DNA of 57,654 bases from Anaerolineales bacterium (lineage in GTDB: Bacteria; Chloroflexota; Anaerolineae; Anaerolineales; Villigracilaceae), in NCBI GenBank assembly GCA_025056175.1, contig JANWWK010000051.1, positions 1 to 57,654 on the forward strand, given 5' to 3'. Each line of letters opens with the position of its first letter. The stretch's first letter is position 1. Shown here in pieces: positions 43,473 to 52,064 of this stretch. A program made the position numbers and the translations under genes. The notes under the pieces are model-generated. The model saw only the letters and a program-made list of their open reading frames with translations. It was not told where the DNA came from and did no database searches.

Positions 43473-44945
43473 CTAATCTACGAACTGCTTCAACACGTCC
43501 ACCACTTCACCATCGGGCGCGCGGACGGTGACTTCCAGCGGCATTTGACCGGGCAGCGAGTGGGTGGCACAGCCGAAGCAGGGGTCGTAGGCGCGGAAGG
43601 CCATTTCGACCATGTTGAGCAGTCCTTCGGTCACCTTGCCGCCCTTAATCAGGTTGCGCGCCGCCTTGTTGGTGGACATCTGAATAGGCGCGTAGTTGTT
43701 GGTGGTGCCGACAATCAGGTTGGCTTTGGTGACGATGCCGCGTTCGTCCGTCCAGTAGTGATGGGTGAGTGTGCCGCGTGGAGCTTCCACAATCCCCACG
43801 CCTTCGGTGGGCGTTTCCGTGGGAACCTTGTGGACGTTTGGAGAGGTGATTTCCGGGTCGGTTGCCAGTTCGACCCAATGCTCGGCGGCGTAGAGCAGCT
43901 CGATGAGCCGCGCCCAGTGGATGGCAAGCCGTTGATGCACGGGTTTGCCGCCCAACGTGGCATACATCTCCTCGTAGGCTTCCTGCGCGCGGGGGGTTGC
44001 CATGCCGTCGCTGGCGTTCAGGCGCGAGAGCGGGGTTGCCATATAGACACCGGATTCTTTGCCATCCACGAACCCTTTCCAGCCCACCTGTTTGAGATAC
44101 GGGAATTTCAGATACGTCCAGGGTTCGACATGTTCGGCAATGTGGTGCATGTAGTCCTTGGGTTCGTATTTGCAGAATTCTTTGCCTTCCGGGTCCACCA
44201 CGCGCACTTTGCCATCGTAGAAATTCACCTTGTTGTTCTCATCCACCAGACCCATGTAGTACGTTCGGTGGGTGTACACGTCACCGACAATCAGGTCGAG
44301 ATAGGTTGGGTTTGCCAGCACAATGTCTTTGAAGGCTTTCAGGCTGAACAGGGCGAACTCGACCGCCCAGCGTCCCATTTCCTCGATGTGTTTGCGCTCT
44401 TCCTCCGAGAGAATTTTGGTGATTCCGCCGGGGATGGCCGAAGCGGGATGGACTTTGCGTCCACCGATGATTTCGACCGTTTCGTGGCCGTATTTGCGCA
44501 TCTGAATCACTTTACTGCCGATTTCCAACCCTACCTTGCGAATGACACCCAGTATGTTACGCTCACCGACGGGGGCATCTGGCCCGACGATGAAATCGGG
44601 ACCGCCGAGGGCGTAGAAATGGGTGGTGTGGTCGGTGGCGTAAAATGCCATGTAGAGCAGTTCGCGCAGTTTTTTGGCGGTGGGCGGCGGGTCCACGTGA
44701 TAAACGGCATCGGCAGCCTTGACGGCGGCCATGTGGTGGGCTTCGGGGCAAACGCCGCAAATGCGGTTGGTCAGCAGCGGCATTTCTTCGATGGGGCGTC
44801 CTACACAAAAGCGCTCGAAGCCGCGCAGTTCGGGAATCTGGAAGTACGAGTTGGCGACGTTGCCGTTTTCGTCCAGGAAAATATCAATTTTGCCGTGACC
44901 TTCCAGGCGGGTGATGGGGTCAATCGAAATGCGTTGCATGCTCAT
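43473..44945 (-). CDS. mvhA: [NiFe] hydrogenase large subunit, Mvh type (group 3c)
   Basis: A 490-residue catalytic subunit holding the NiFe site. The proximal motif is RICGVCP (C63, C66) and the distal motif DPCFGCATH (C456, C459, His462). A 28-residue tail (463-490) follows His462 and should be removed by the maturation protease encoded next. MQRISIDPITRLEGHGKIDIFLDENGNV is the standard N-terminal motif, and AGGAGG precedes the ATG at 5 bases. Neighbouring mvhG, mvhD and hdrABC assign it to the group 3c methyl-viologen-reducing/bifurcating class rather than F420 or NAD hydrogenases. Confidence 0.94.
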   Translation of the reverse strand: MSMQRISIDPITRLEGHGKIDIFLDENGNVANSYFQIPELRGFERFCVGRPIEEMPLLTNRICGVCPEAHHMAAVKAADAVYHVDPPPTAKKLRELLYMAFYATDHTTHFYALGGPDFIVGPDAPVGERNILGVIRKVGLEIGSKVIQMRKYGHETVEIIGGRKVHPASAIPGGITKILSEEERKHIEEMGRWAVEFALFSLKAFKDIVLANPTYLDLIVGDVYTHRTYYMGLVDENNKVNFYDGKVRVVDPEGKEFCKYEPKDYMHHIAEHVEPWTYLKFPYLKQVGWKGFVDGKESGVYMATPLSRLNASDGMATPRAQEAYEEMYATLGGKPVHQRLAIHWARLIELLYAAEHWVELATDPEITSPNVHKVPTETPTEGVGIVEAPRGTLTHHYWTDERGIVTKANLIVGTTNNYAPIQMSTNKAARNLIKGGKVTEGLLNMVEMAFRAYDPCFGCATHSLPGQMPLEVTVRAPDGEVVDVLKQFVD

Positions 44946-44954
44946 GGCTGCCTC

Positions 44955-45950
44955 CTAGTGACCGTTCTTTTTCCACGCCGGAACGCCTGCCCGTAAGAGC
45001 GAATCGGCCAGATTGAAGCGGTAGAACTGACCGACCGGGTCGGGAATGCCGTCCAGAATCGCTTCGATTTCTTCCGGCTCTTTGGCATCTACCACCGAAG
45101 CAAAGGCCGTAATCAACCGTGCGCCATAATCCAGCACGCCTTCGGCTGGCCCATAACAGCCGATACACTGCGCCCCTACGCGCGGGCAACGGGCATTGCA
45201 GCCGGAGCGCGTGGCCGGGCCGTTGCACGGCACACCCTGCTCCAGAATGCACAGAGTGGGGTCGAGTGGCGCTACGTCTTGAATACGTTTGAAGGCGGTG
45301 ATGTGTTTGACGTTGCGCGCGCGCGGACATTCATCGCATACCGTAGAGTTGCCGGCTCCAATCACTGCGCCTTTGGGTGGCAGTTGCGCTTTGCCCTCCA
45401 GCACCGCAATCACCAGGTCAATCACTGCCGCAATCTGGTGCGGCTCCGGCGGACAGCCCGGCATGAAGTAGTCCACATCCACCACTTGCGCCAGCGTTTT
45501 CAGCACGGGGTTCATGGCAGGAATGGTGAGCGTGCCTTCGGGCACCTGGACGACGGGTTGCGGGTGAATGCCTTGTGGGTTGTCAGTGGAAACGGTGTGA
45601 TAAGCCGTTGAGAAAATTTCTTCCACCGGGTAGAGATTTGCCAGTCCTGGCACGCACCCCTCGGTGGCGCATGAGCCAAAGGCCACGAGAATTTTGGATT
45701 TTCGGCGCAACAGGTGGGCGATATGTTCGTTTTCCTGGTTGCGAATGCCGCCGTTCCACAGGGTCAACAGGATAGACCCGTCTTCCATCGCTTCCACATC
45801 TTTGTATTTCGAGTCCACTGCCACCGGCCAGAAGACCGGCTCGAAATGGGCGTCCACATCGAGAATTTTTTCGCCGATGTTCAGGACGGAGATTTCACAC
45901 CCTCCGCAGGAAGCGGCCCAATACATGGCAAATTTCGGTTTTTCGCTCAT
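44955..45950 (-). CDS. mvhG: [NiFe] hydrogenase small subunit, Mvh type
   Basis: A 331-residue iron-sulfur subunit that carries electrons from the NiFe site. Cluster ligands are visible in AASCGGCEISVL, FGSCATEGCVPGL, FMPGCPPEPHQI, VCDECPRARNV and GCNARCPRVGAQCIGCYGP, enough for three clusters. No twin-arginine signal is present, so the enzyme is cytosolic. The ATG at 45950 has GGAGGTG upstream and overlaps the mvhD stop as ATGA; the longer frame to 46004 reads into mvhD. Confidence 0.94.
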   Translation of the reverse strand: MSEKPKFAMYWAASCGGCEISVLNIGEKILDVDAHFEPVFWPVAVDSKYKDVEAMEDGSILLTLWNGGIRNQENEHIAHLLRRKSKILVAFGSCATEGCVPGLANLYPVEEIFSTAYHTVSTDNPQGIHPQPVVQVPEGTLTIPAMNPVLKTLAQVVDVDYFMPGCPPEPHQIAAVIDLVIAVLEGKAQLPPKGAVIGAGNSTVCDECPRARNVKHITAFKRIQDVAPLDPTLCILEQGVPCNGPATRSGCNARCPRVGAQCIGCYGPAEGVLDYGARLITAFASVVDAKEPEEIEAILDGIPDPVGQFYRFNLADSLLRAGVPAWKKNGH

Positions 45951-46414
45951 GCCGTCACCTCCAGGATGGGTTGTTTTTCCGCGGTGTGTCCATTCGAGTC
46001 CCATTTCGGCCAGTGCAATGGTCCCAGCGCGCGGATTTCTTCGACAAATGCGTTGATTTCATTGGTCAGTTTCAGACCCTCAGCAGCGCTCGCCCATACC
46101 AGTTTGATGCGTTCTGGCTCCACGCCCAGGCCTTTGAGTGTGCGGCGCAGCAGCAGGAAACGGCGCAAGGCTTTGTAGTTCTGGTCAATGTAGTGACAAT
46201 CGCCCGGGTGACAGCCGGTAATCAGGACGCCATCGGCCCCGCTGGCCAGGGCTTTCATCACAAACGTCGGGTCGAGACGCCCGGAACACATCAGCCGAAT
46301 CAGCCGCACGTTGGGGGCGTATTTCATGCGGGCGGTGCCAGCGGCGTCGGCGGCGCGGTAACTGCACCAGTTGCAGGTAAAACCCACGATGACGGGTTCA
46401 AAAGAGTCTGTCAT
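45947..46414 (-). CDS. mvhD: MvhD-type [2Fe-2S] electron transfer subunit
   Basis: A 155-residue protein linking the hydrogenase to HdrA. The family's cysteine pattern is intact: FTCNWCSYRAAD, LMCSGRLDP, and GCHPGDCHYIDQNYKA, giving five cysteines for a [2Fe-2S] cluster. IRLMCSGRLDPTFVMKALASGADGVLITGCHPGDCHY is a typical MvhD segment. It has a good GGAG site, lies 55 bases after hdrA and overlaps mvhG by 4 bases, which supports a physical Mvh-Hdr link. Confidence 0.94.
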   Translation of the reverse strand: MTDSFEPVIVGFTCNWCSYRAADAAGTARMKYAPNVRLIRLMCSGRLDPTFVMKALASGADGVLITGCHPGDCHYIDQNYKALRRFLLLRRTLKGLGVEPERIKLVWASAAEGLKLTNEINAFVEEIRALGPLHWPKWDSNGHTAEKQPILEVTA

Positions 46415-46469
46415 AATCTTCTCCTCTGGGGGTTCTCAGGAAGTTCGTCAGGTCGCCGAAACGCCAGAC

Positions 46470-48458
46470 TCATACTCCCATCAGCAATCCCTCAATCTGC
46501 GCGAAAATCTGCTCGTTTGAGAAACCTGTGCCGCTGATAGCGCCTGCCGGGCAGGCCGCCACGCACGTGCCGCATCCCTGGCACAGCGCCGGGTTGATGC
46601 GAGTGACGCCCACGTCGTCCAGGAACGAGATAGCATTGAACGGACACAGGTTGTTGCAGATTCGGCAACCGGAGCATTTGCTTTCGTCCACGGTCGCGCG
46701 GATGGGTTCGAGTTCTACTTCTTTTTGGAGAATCTTATCCAGCACGCGGGCAGCGGCAGCGGCGCCTTGCGCCACTGAAGCGGGGATGTCTTTCGGCCCC
46801 GAAGCACAGCCTGCTATCAGAATGCCTTCTGTCATCGTGGTCACAGGGTCAAGTTTGGGGTGGCGCTCGATGTACCAGCCATCGGATGAGCAGGAGATAC
46901 CGAACATCTGCCCGACTTGTTTGGCGTCGTGGCGCGGCTCCATGCCAACCGAGAGGATGACCATATCTACCGGAATACGTCGTTGTTTGCCGACCAGGGT
47001 ATCTTCGACCTGGATGATGAGTTTGCCTTTTTCGTGGGGGCCGTGTGTCGCATTGGTGACTTCGGCCACTTTGCCGCGCACAAAGAGCGTGCCTTCTTCC
47101 AGCACGCGCTGATAGAACTCATCGTAGGCTTTCATCGGTGTCCGCATGTCAATGTAAAATTCATAGACGGTTGCGCCGGTGCGCTCTTTGACCAGATGCG
47201 CGAACTTCAGGCTCTGCATACAGCAAATGCTGGAGCAGTAGTTGTTGAAGTTCTTATCGCGCGAACCCACGCAGTGAATAATCCCGACGGTTTCTGGTTT
47301 GGTCTTGCCATCCCGCAGGGTGATTTCTCCTCCGGTGGGGCCGGCGGCATTGCTCATACGCTCGAATTCCAGACTGGTGAAGACGTTGGGCAGGCGCCCG
47401 TAGCCGTAGTTGGTCACCCGACGCGCATCGAACAGGTCGTAGCCGGTAGCGAGGATGATGTTGCCGACCTCCACGTTCAGGTACTGGTCTTCCTGGGTAA
47501 AGTCAATCGCGTTGGTGGGGCAGAACTTTTCGCACGCTTTGCACTTGCCGTTCTTGAAGAAAGTGCAATTCGGGCGGTCGAGAACCGGGTATTTTGGCAC
47601 AGCCTGGGCAAACGGGGTGTAAATCACTTTGCGATAGCCCAGCCCGGCTTCGTACACGTCGTCAATCACTTTTTGCGGGCATTTTTCAACGCAAATGCCG
47701 CATCCGGTGCAGAGTTCTTCGTTGACATAGCGGGCTTTTTTCTTGATGGTGACGTTGAAGTTGCCCACGTAGCCGCTTACGCTTATCACTTCGCTCCAGG
47801 TGAGCAGGGTGATGTTGGGGTGTGTACCGGCTTCCACCATGCGTGGGGTCAGGATGCAGGCCGAGCAATCCAGGGTCGGGAAAGTCTTGTCGAACTGTGC
47901 CATGTGTCCGCCGATGGAGGGTTCACGTTCGACCAGGTACACATGAAAGCCAGCGTTGGCAATTTCCAATGCGGCCTGAATACCGGCGATGCCGCCGCCT
48001 ACCACGAGCGTGTTGGGGTTGATGGGAACTTTGAGTGGTTGGAGTTCCGTGTTATAGGCCACACGGTGAACTGCCCCGGAGACCAGGGCTTTTGATTTTT
48101 CGGTAGCCACCTGTTTGTCGGTATGCACCCATGAAACCTGCTCGCGGATAGAGACCAGTTCGGTGAGATACGGGTTCAGCCCGGCGCGCTCGCTGGCAGT
48201 GCGGAAGGTTTTTTCGTGTAGATGGGGAGAACAGGCGGCCACCACCACCCGCTCCAGGCCGAGTTCCTGGATGTCTTTCTCGATGAGTTCCTGTCCCAGG
48301 CTGGAGCACATGAACTTGTAGTCGCGCGAGACGACGACCCCATCCTGGCCGAGCGCCGCTTGCGCCCAATCACGTACGGCCTCCACATCTACCATGCCGG
48401 CGATGTTAGAGCCGCAGTGACAGACATACACGCCGATTTTGGGTTTCTTTTCGCTCAT
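46470..48458 (-). CDS. hdrA: Heterodisulfide reductase-like subunit A (FAD, flavin-based bifurcation)
   Basis: A 662-residue flavoprotein, normal HdrA size. Features are VCHCGSNIAGMVDVEAV and CSPHLHEKTF in the N-terminal domain, the FAD dinucleotide fold TLVVGGGIAGIQAALEIANAGFHVYLVEREPSIGGHMAQ, and TLDCSACILTPRMVEAGTHPNI. Ferredoxin-type clusters are CTGCGICVEKCP, CKACEKFCP, CSGCRICNNLCP and CQGCGTCVAACP. In methanogens the FAD splits electrons between ferredoxin and the heterodisulfide (known). AGGAGGCC precedes the ATG. It sits between hdrB and mvhD. Confidence 0.95.
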   Translation of the reverse strand: MSEKKPKIGVYVCHCGSNIAGMVDVEAVRDWAQAALGQDGVVVSRDYKFMCSSLGQELIEKDIQELGLERVVVAACSPHLHEKTFRTASERAGLNPYLTELVSIREQVSWVHTDKQVATEKSKALVSGAVHRVAYNTELQPLKVPINPNTLVVGGGIAGIQAALEIANAGFHVYLVEREPSIGGHMAQFDKTFPTLDCSACILTPRMVEAGTHPNITLLTWSEVISVSGYVGNFNVTIKKKARYVNEELCTGCGICVEKCPQKVIDDVYEAGLGYRKVIYTPFAQAVPKYPVLDRPNCTFFKNGKCKACEKFCPTNAIDFTQEDQYLNVEVGNIILATGYDLFDARRVTNYGYGRLPNVFTSLEFERMSNAAGPTGGEITLRDGKTKPETVGIIHCVGSRDKNFNNYCSSICCMQSLKFAHLVKERTGATVYEFYIDMRTPMKAYDEFYQRVLEEGTLFVRGKVAEVTNATHGPHEKGKLIIQVEDTLVGKQRRIPVDMVILSVGMEPRHDAKQVGQMFGISCSSDGWYIERHPKLDPVTTMTEGILIAGCASGPKDIPASVAQGAAAAARVLDKILQKEVELEPIRATVDESKCSGCRICNNLCPFNAISFLDDVGVTRINPALCQGCGTCVAACPAGAISGTGFSNEQIFAQIEGLLMGV

Positions 48459-48467
48459 GATGGCCTC

Positions 48468-49469
48468 CTACTCTTCCGCGACGGCCTGTCCACTGGCATA
48501 TTTCTTGGGCAGAGGTTTGGGCATGGGCAAGCCTTCTGGCTTCCTGCGCGGCGCGGCGGGTTTGGCTTCTTCTGGCACGTTCAGCCCAATGCGCGCCAGG
48601 GCTTCTTTGGCGCTGACCAGTTCCAGGCCGAAGCCGGCCTGTTTGGGGTCTATGCCGAAAGCAACCGCCATTAACTGCGTGAAGAAGACAATCGGCATGT
48701 GGTAGTTCGTGCCGAAATGACGGTTCGTTTCGCCCTGGTACGCATCCAGGTTCATCTGGCACATCGGACACATGGTGACCATAATATCGGCCTGGTGTTC
48801 TTCGGCAGCGGCCACCAGACGGCGGATGAGTTCATATGCTGTTTCCGGCCCAATTTGGGTCATATGTCCGCCGCAACAGGAAGTTTTCATCGGGAAGTCA
48901 ATCACCTCTGCGCCGAGCGCCTTCATCAAGTCGTCGAGTTCGGAGGGATGCTCATGGTCTGACCAGCGTTTGGCGAAATCGGGACGCGGCACCATGCACC
49001 CCAAATACGGGGCAACCCGCAGTCCGGTGAGCGGGCGCACCACCTTCGATTTGACCGTCTCCAACCCAATGTCGTTGATGATGACATCTACGAGATGCCG
49101 AATTTGAAGCGTGCCGGGGTCGTAGTGCAGGCCGCCGGCGGCCAGCGCTTCGTTCACTTTTTCCCCCAGCGCAGGGCGTTCGGCCATGTAATAATCGGCC
49201 TTTTCCAGGTTCAGGTAGCAGGCCGAGCAGGGCGCCATGACGGTATCGGTGCCGTTTTTTTGTTGGGCGGCCAGTGCCAGGTTACGAGCAATCAGCGAAT
49301 AGGCCGGAATCAGGTTAATGCTCAGGTATTCGGTTGCGCCGCAACAGTTCCAGTCCTCAATTTCTTCCAGTTCCAGCGCCAGCGGGGGCTGAATGGCTTT
49401 CAGCGATTCGTAGTACGCCCTGGCGCTGCCTTCCATAGAACAACCGGGGTAAAAGAGATACTTGTTCAT
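48468..49469 (-). CDS. hdrB: Heterodisulfide reductase-like subunit B (CCG domains)
   Basis: A 333-residue protein with two cysteine-rich CCG domains that hold non-cubane iron-sulfur clusters at the disulfide-reducing site. The first set is LFYPGCSMEGSARAYYES, WNCCGATEYLS and APCSACYLNLEKAD; the second is PYLGCMVPRPD, SCCGGHMTQIG and MCPMCQMNLDAYQG. All cluster cysteines are present. About 40 residues beyond the usual end form a Pro/Lys-rich tail (KPAAPRRKPEGLPMPKPLPKKY), uncommon in the methanogen protein. Its ATG overlaps the hdrC stop. The natural disulfide or other acceptor is unknown here. Confidence 0.94.
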   Translation of the reverse strand: MNKYLFYPGCSMEGSARAYYESLKAIQPPLALELEEIEDWNCCGATEYLSINLIPAYSLIARNLALAAQQKNGTDTVMAPCSACYLNLEKADYYMAERPALGEKVNEALAAGGLHYDPGTLQIRHLVDVIINDIGLETVKSKVVRPLTGLRVAPYLGCMVPRPDFAKRWSDHEHPSELDDLMKALGAEVIDFPMKTSCCGGHMTQIGPETAYELIRRLVAAAEEHQADIMVTMCPMCQMNLDAYQGETNRHFGTNYHMPIVFFTQLMAVAFGIDPKQAGFGLELVSAKEALARIGLNVPEEAKPAAPRRKPEGLPMPKPLPKKYASGQAVAEE

Positions 49470-50065
49470 GCGGTCAACTCCAGGGTTTTGGCTTTCTCAA
49501 GAATGGCCTTGAGTTGTTCGATGTTCTTAATACGCGTTGGGGCCAGGTTCATGCGCTTTTTGGTGAGCATCCCCAGTCCCATGCCGGCCATGCCAGGCAG
49601 GCGCAGAGGTTGATGGGTCAGGTAAAAGCGGGTTGCCAGCCCCAATTCAAAACTCCGCCCGAATGTCTCCACCATTCCTACGAAGGTTTGGGAGAAATCG
49701 GGCGGTTTTGAGTCGGTATATTTTTTGGCTTTGATGGCCATGCTTTTGAGGGTGTACATCACATCAGCAATATGCACCTCTTGTGGACAGCGCACCACGC
49801 AGTGATAACAGGAGACGCAAATCCACGGGGTGTTGCTACGCAGCACTTCTTCCCGCATTCCGGCGCGCAGCATTGCAAACAAAGCGCGCGGCGTGTGGTC
49901 CATATCCGCCGCAGATGGACAGGAGCCTCCGCACGTGCCGCACTGGATGCACATCTCCAGGTGCGACACGCCCGCTGTGGCCTCTGCCACCTCGCGCAGG
50001 AGCGTCAAGTCTTCTGGTTTCTTGAGTCCTGCGCCCTGGGTGAGAACGGTTTCGGCAGCCGCCAT
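49466..50065 (-). CDS. hdrC: Heterodisulfide reductase-like subunit C (two [4Fe-4S] clusters)
   Basis: A 199-residue ferredoxin-like subunit that passes electrons from HdrA to HdrB. It has two CxxCxxCxxxCP motifs, CIQCGTCGGSCP and CVSCYHCVVRCP. The remainder is helical (DSKPPDFSQTFVGMVETFGRSFELGLATRFYLTHQPLRLP). It starts the operon; AAGGAGG lies before the ATG. Gene order hdrC-hdrB-hdrA-mvhD-mvhG-mvhA-protease on one strand indicates a single polycistronic unit. Confidence 0.93.
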   Translation of the reverse strand: MAAAETVLTQGAGLKKPEDLTLLREVAEATAGVSHLEMCIQCGTCGGSCPSAADMDHTPRALFAMLRAGMREEVLRSNTPWICVSCYHCVVRCPQEVHIADVMYTLKSMAIKAKKYTDSKPPDFSQTFVGMVETFGRSFELGLATRFYLTHQPLRLPGMAGMGLGMLTKKRMNLAPTRIKNIEQLKAILEKAKTLELTA

Positions 50066-50306
50066 AACCCCTCCTTTGGGTTACAGTGATATAGATTCCT
50101 TGCAAAGCCTGAAGCAATCAGGAATGTTTATATTTGTTAGTATGATGATTTTGTTCTTCTAATGGCAGTACAGGACATCACCCGATTGGGTGACAAATAT
50201 CATACTTTTTGTGACGCCAGATAGTGATATTGCGTTCTTTTTCACGAAGTGATGAGGCTGCAAAAATCACTCGTCTTTTCTCGCGGATTTCTCGTCGTCT
50301 TGCCTT
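50066..50306. promoter_or_regulatory. Divergent regulatory region between hdrC and cydD
   Basis: Inverted repeats seen are TCACCC (50178-50183) with GGGTGA (50188-50193), and AGTATGAT (50139-50146) with ATCATACT (50199-50206), the second pair flanking the centre. The duplicated GTGATAT motif occurs on both sides. No clear Rex (TTGTGAAN4TTCACAA) or FNR (TTGATN4ATCAA) site matches by eye, so the regulator is unknown. Confidence 0.5.
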
Positions 50307-50312
50307 TATAAT
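50307..50312 (+). promoter_or_regulatory. TATAAT -10 box 6 bases before the cydD ATG (leaderless start)
   Basis: TATAAT, then TTCCTC and the ATG at 50319, with no purine-rich ribosome site. The -35 region is poor. Confidence 0.5.
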
Positions 50313-50318
50313 TTCCTC

Positions 50319-52064
50319 ATGTTTTCCCGTCGTCTTCTTGCTCTGGCACGTTCTTCCAATGTGGCGCTTGCGCTCACCATCGTCTTGGGGTTTGTTGGTG
50401 GCTTGCTGACCATCTTGCAGGCCTGGATTCTTGCGCTCATCATCAACGATGTCTTCTTCAACGGTCTGACGCGCGAAGCCGTCCTGGGTCGTTTGGCCGC
50501 GTTGTTGGGCGTGGTCATTGTCAAAGCAGCTGTGGTGTGGGGGTCTGAAGTGGCTGCGAATGCCGTTGCCCAGCGCGTCAAAGCCGACCTGCGCGAACGG
50601 CTGGTGAAGCATCTGACGGCGCTCGGCCCGGCTTATACCCAGTCGGAACGCACCGGCGAGTTGTCACTTTCGGCTATCGAGGGTGTTGAAAGCCTGGAAG
50701 CCTATTTCAGTCAATATCTGCCGCAGCTGGTGCTGGCTGCTTCCATTCCGCTCTCGGTGCTTTTGCTGGTCTTTCCGCTCGACCCGCTCTCTGGCGTGGT
50801 CTTTCTCTTGACGGCCCCGCTGGTGCCATTCTTTATGATTCTGATTGGACGCTCTGGCGAAGCTCTGACCAGCCGTCAATTTGAGACCCTGCGCCATCTT
50901 TCTGCCCATTTTTACGATGTGTTGCAGGGACTCACCACGCTCAAAGCCCTCAATCAATCTCGTAGTCAGGCCGGGGTGATTGGCGAAGTGGCCGAGCGTT
51001 ACCGCGATGTGACCATGCAGGTTTTGCGCGTCACGTTTCTTTCTGCGCTGGCGCTGGAGTTTCTCACCACGCTTTCCACCGCTATCATTGCCGTTGAAAT
51101 CGGTTTCCGCCTGCTTTACCGGAACATGGAATTTTTGCCGGCTTTTTTCATCCTCGTCCTTGCGCCGGATTTCTACCTGCCCCTGCGTTTATTGGGCTTA
51201 CGTTTCCATGCCGGCATGAGCGGCGTGAGCGCCGCCAAACGCATTTTCGAGATTCTGGATACCCCTGTGCAAACCGTCTCTGGTGTTGCCTCGAACCGCG
51301 TTGTGCAACCAGAGAACTTTTCTGCCGTCCAACATGCAACCATTCTCTTTGACGCCGTCTCTTATACGTACCCCGACCGCACTGCGCCAGCCCTTCATCA
51401 AGTGACATTCTCCATTCCAGCCGGTCAGACCACAGCGCTGGTGGGTGCTTCGGGCGCGGGGAAAACGACCGTTGCCAACCTGCTCATGCGCTTTATCGAA
51501 CCCCAGAGTGGAACGATTCGCGTGGGTGATACGCCACTGGCGCAGATTCCAGCGGACGCATGGCGCAAGACGATTGGGTGGGTGCCGCAAACTCCCTATC
51601 TCTTCTCAGATACCATTGCTGCCAATTTGCGCCTGGCGCGTCCCGAGGCCAACGAAGGTGACCTGTTGCGTGCCTGTGAACGCGCCGGTTTGCTCGATTT
51701 TATCCGCGCTCTGCCCGAAGGCCTGGAAACCCGCATTGGTGAACGCGGCGCGCGTTTGAGCGGCGGGCAGGCGCAGCGGCTGGCGTTAGCGCGCGCTTTT
51801 CTAAAGGATGCGCCGTTTTTGCTGCTGGATGAACCCACCTCCAGCCTTGACCCGGCGCTGGAAGCCGAGCTTCAGGCTTCGGTGCATGAACTCATGCGCG
51901 GACGCACCGTTCTGGTCATTGCTCACCGCCTGGCTACCATCTATCAGGCCGACCAGATTGTGGTGTTAGATGGCGGCAAGGTGGCCGAAGCAGGCCGGCA
52001 CGAGGAGTTGCTTGCCCGTCATGGCGCGTATGCTCGACTGGTTACCGGACAAACCACCCCATGA
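50319..52064 (+). CDS. cydD: Thiol reductant ABC exporter subunit CydD
   Basis: A 581-residue fused ABC transporter (membrane domain about 1-310, ATPase 330-581). The family hallmark APDFYLPLRLLGLRFHAGMSGVSAAKRIF sits at the membrane/ATPase junction. ATPase motifs are Walker A GASGAGKTTVANLLMR, signature LSGGQAQRLALARAFL and Walker B FLLLDEPTSSLD. CydDC exports cysteine and glutathione and is needed for cytochrome bd assembly (family knowledge). No cydAB genes are in the window. It overlaps cydC as ATGA and is divergent from the hdr/mvh operon. Confidence 0.92.
   Translation: MFSRRLLALARSSNVALALTIVLGFVGGLLTILQAWILALIINDVFFNGLTREAVLGRLAALLGVVIVKAAVVWGSEVAANAVAQRVKADLRERLVKHLTALGPAYTQSERTGELSLSAIEGVESLEAYFSQYLPQLVLAASIPLSVLLLVFPLDPLSGVVFLLTAPLVPFFMILIGRSGEALTSRQFETLRHLSAHFYDVLQGLTTLKALNQSRSQAGVIGEVAERYRDVTMQVLRVTFLSALALEFLTTLSTAIIAVEIGFRLLYRNMEFLPAFFILVLAPDFYLPLRLLGLRFHAGMSGVSAAKRIFEILDTPVQTVSGVASNRVVQPENFSAVQHATILFDAVSYTYPDRTAPALHQVTFSIPAGQTTALVGASGAGKTTVANLLMRFIEPQSGTIRVGDTPLAQIPADAWRKTIGWVPQTPYLFSDTIAANLRLARPEANEGDLLRACERAGLLDFIRALPEGLETRIGERGARLSGGQAQRLALARAFLKDAPFLLLDEPTSSLDPALEAELQASVHELMRGRTVLVIAHRLATIYQADQIVVLDGGKVAEAGRHEELLARHGAYARLVTGQTTP

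Noticed and set aside
43545-44996. A 483-codon plus-strand frame opposite mvhA
   Set aside because: It fully overlaps the highly conserved hydrogenase large subunit in antisense and shows no domain.
46917-48095. A 392-codon plus-strand frame opposite hdrA
   Set aside because: Antisense shadow of HdrA whose cysteine motifs are clear on the other strand.
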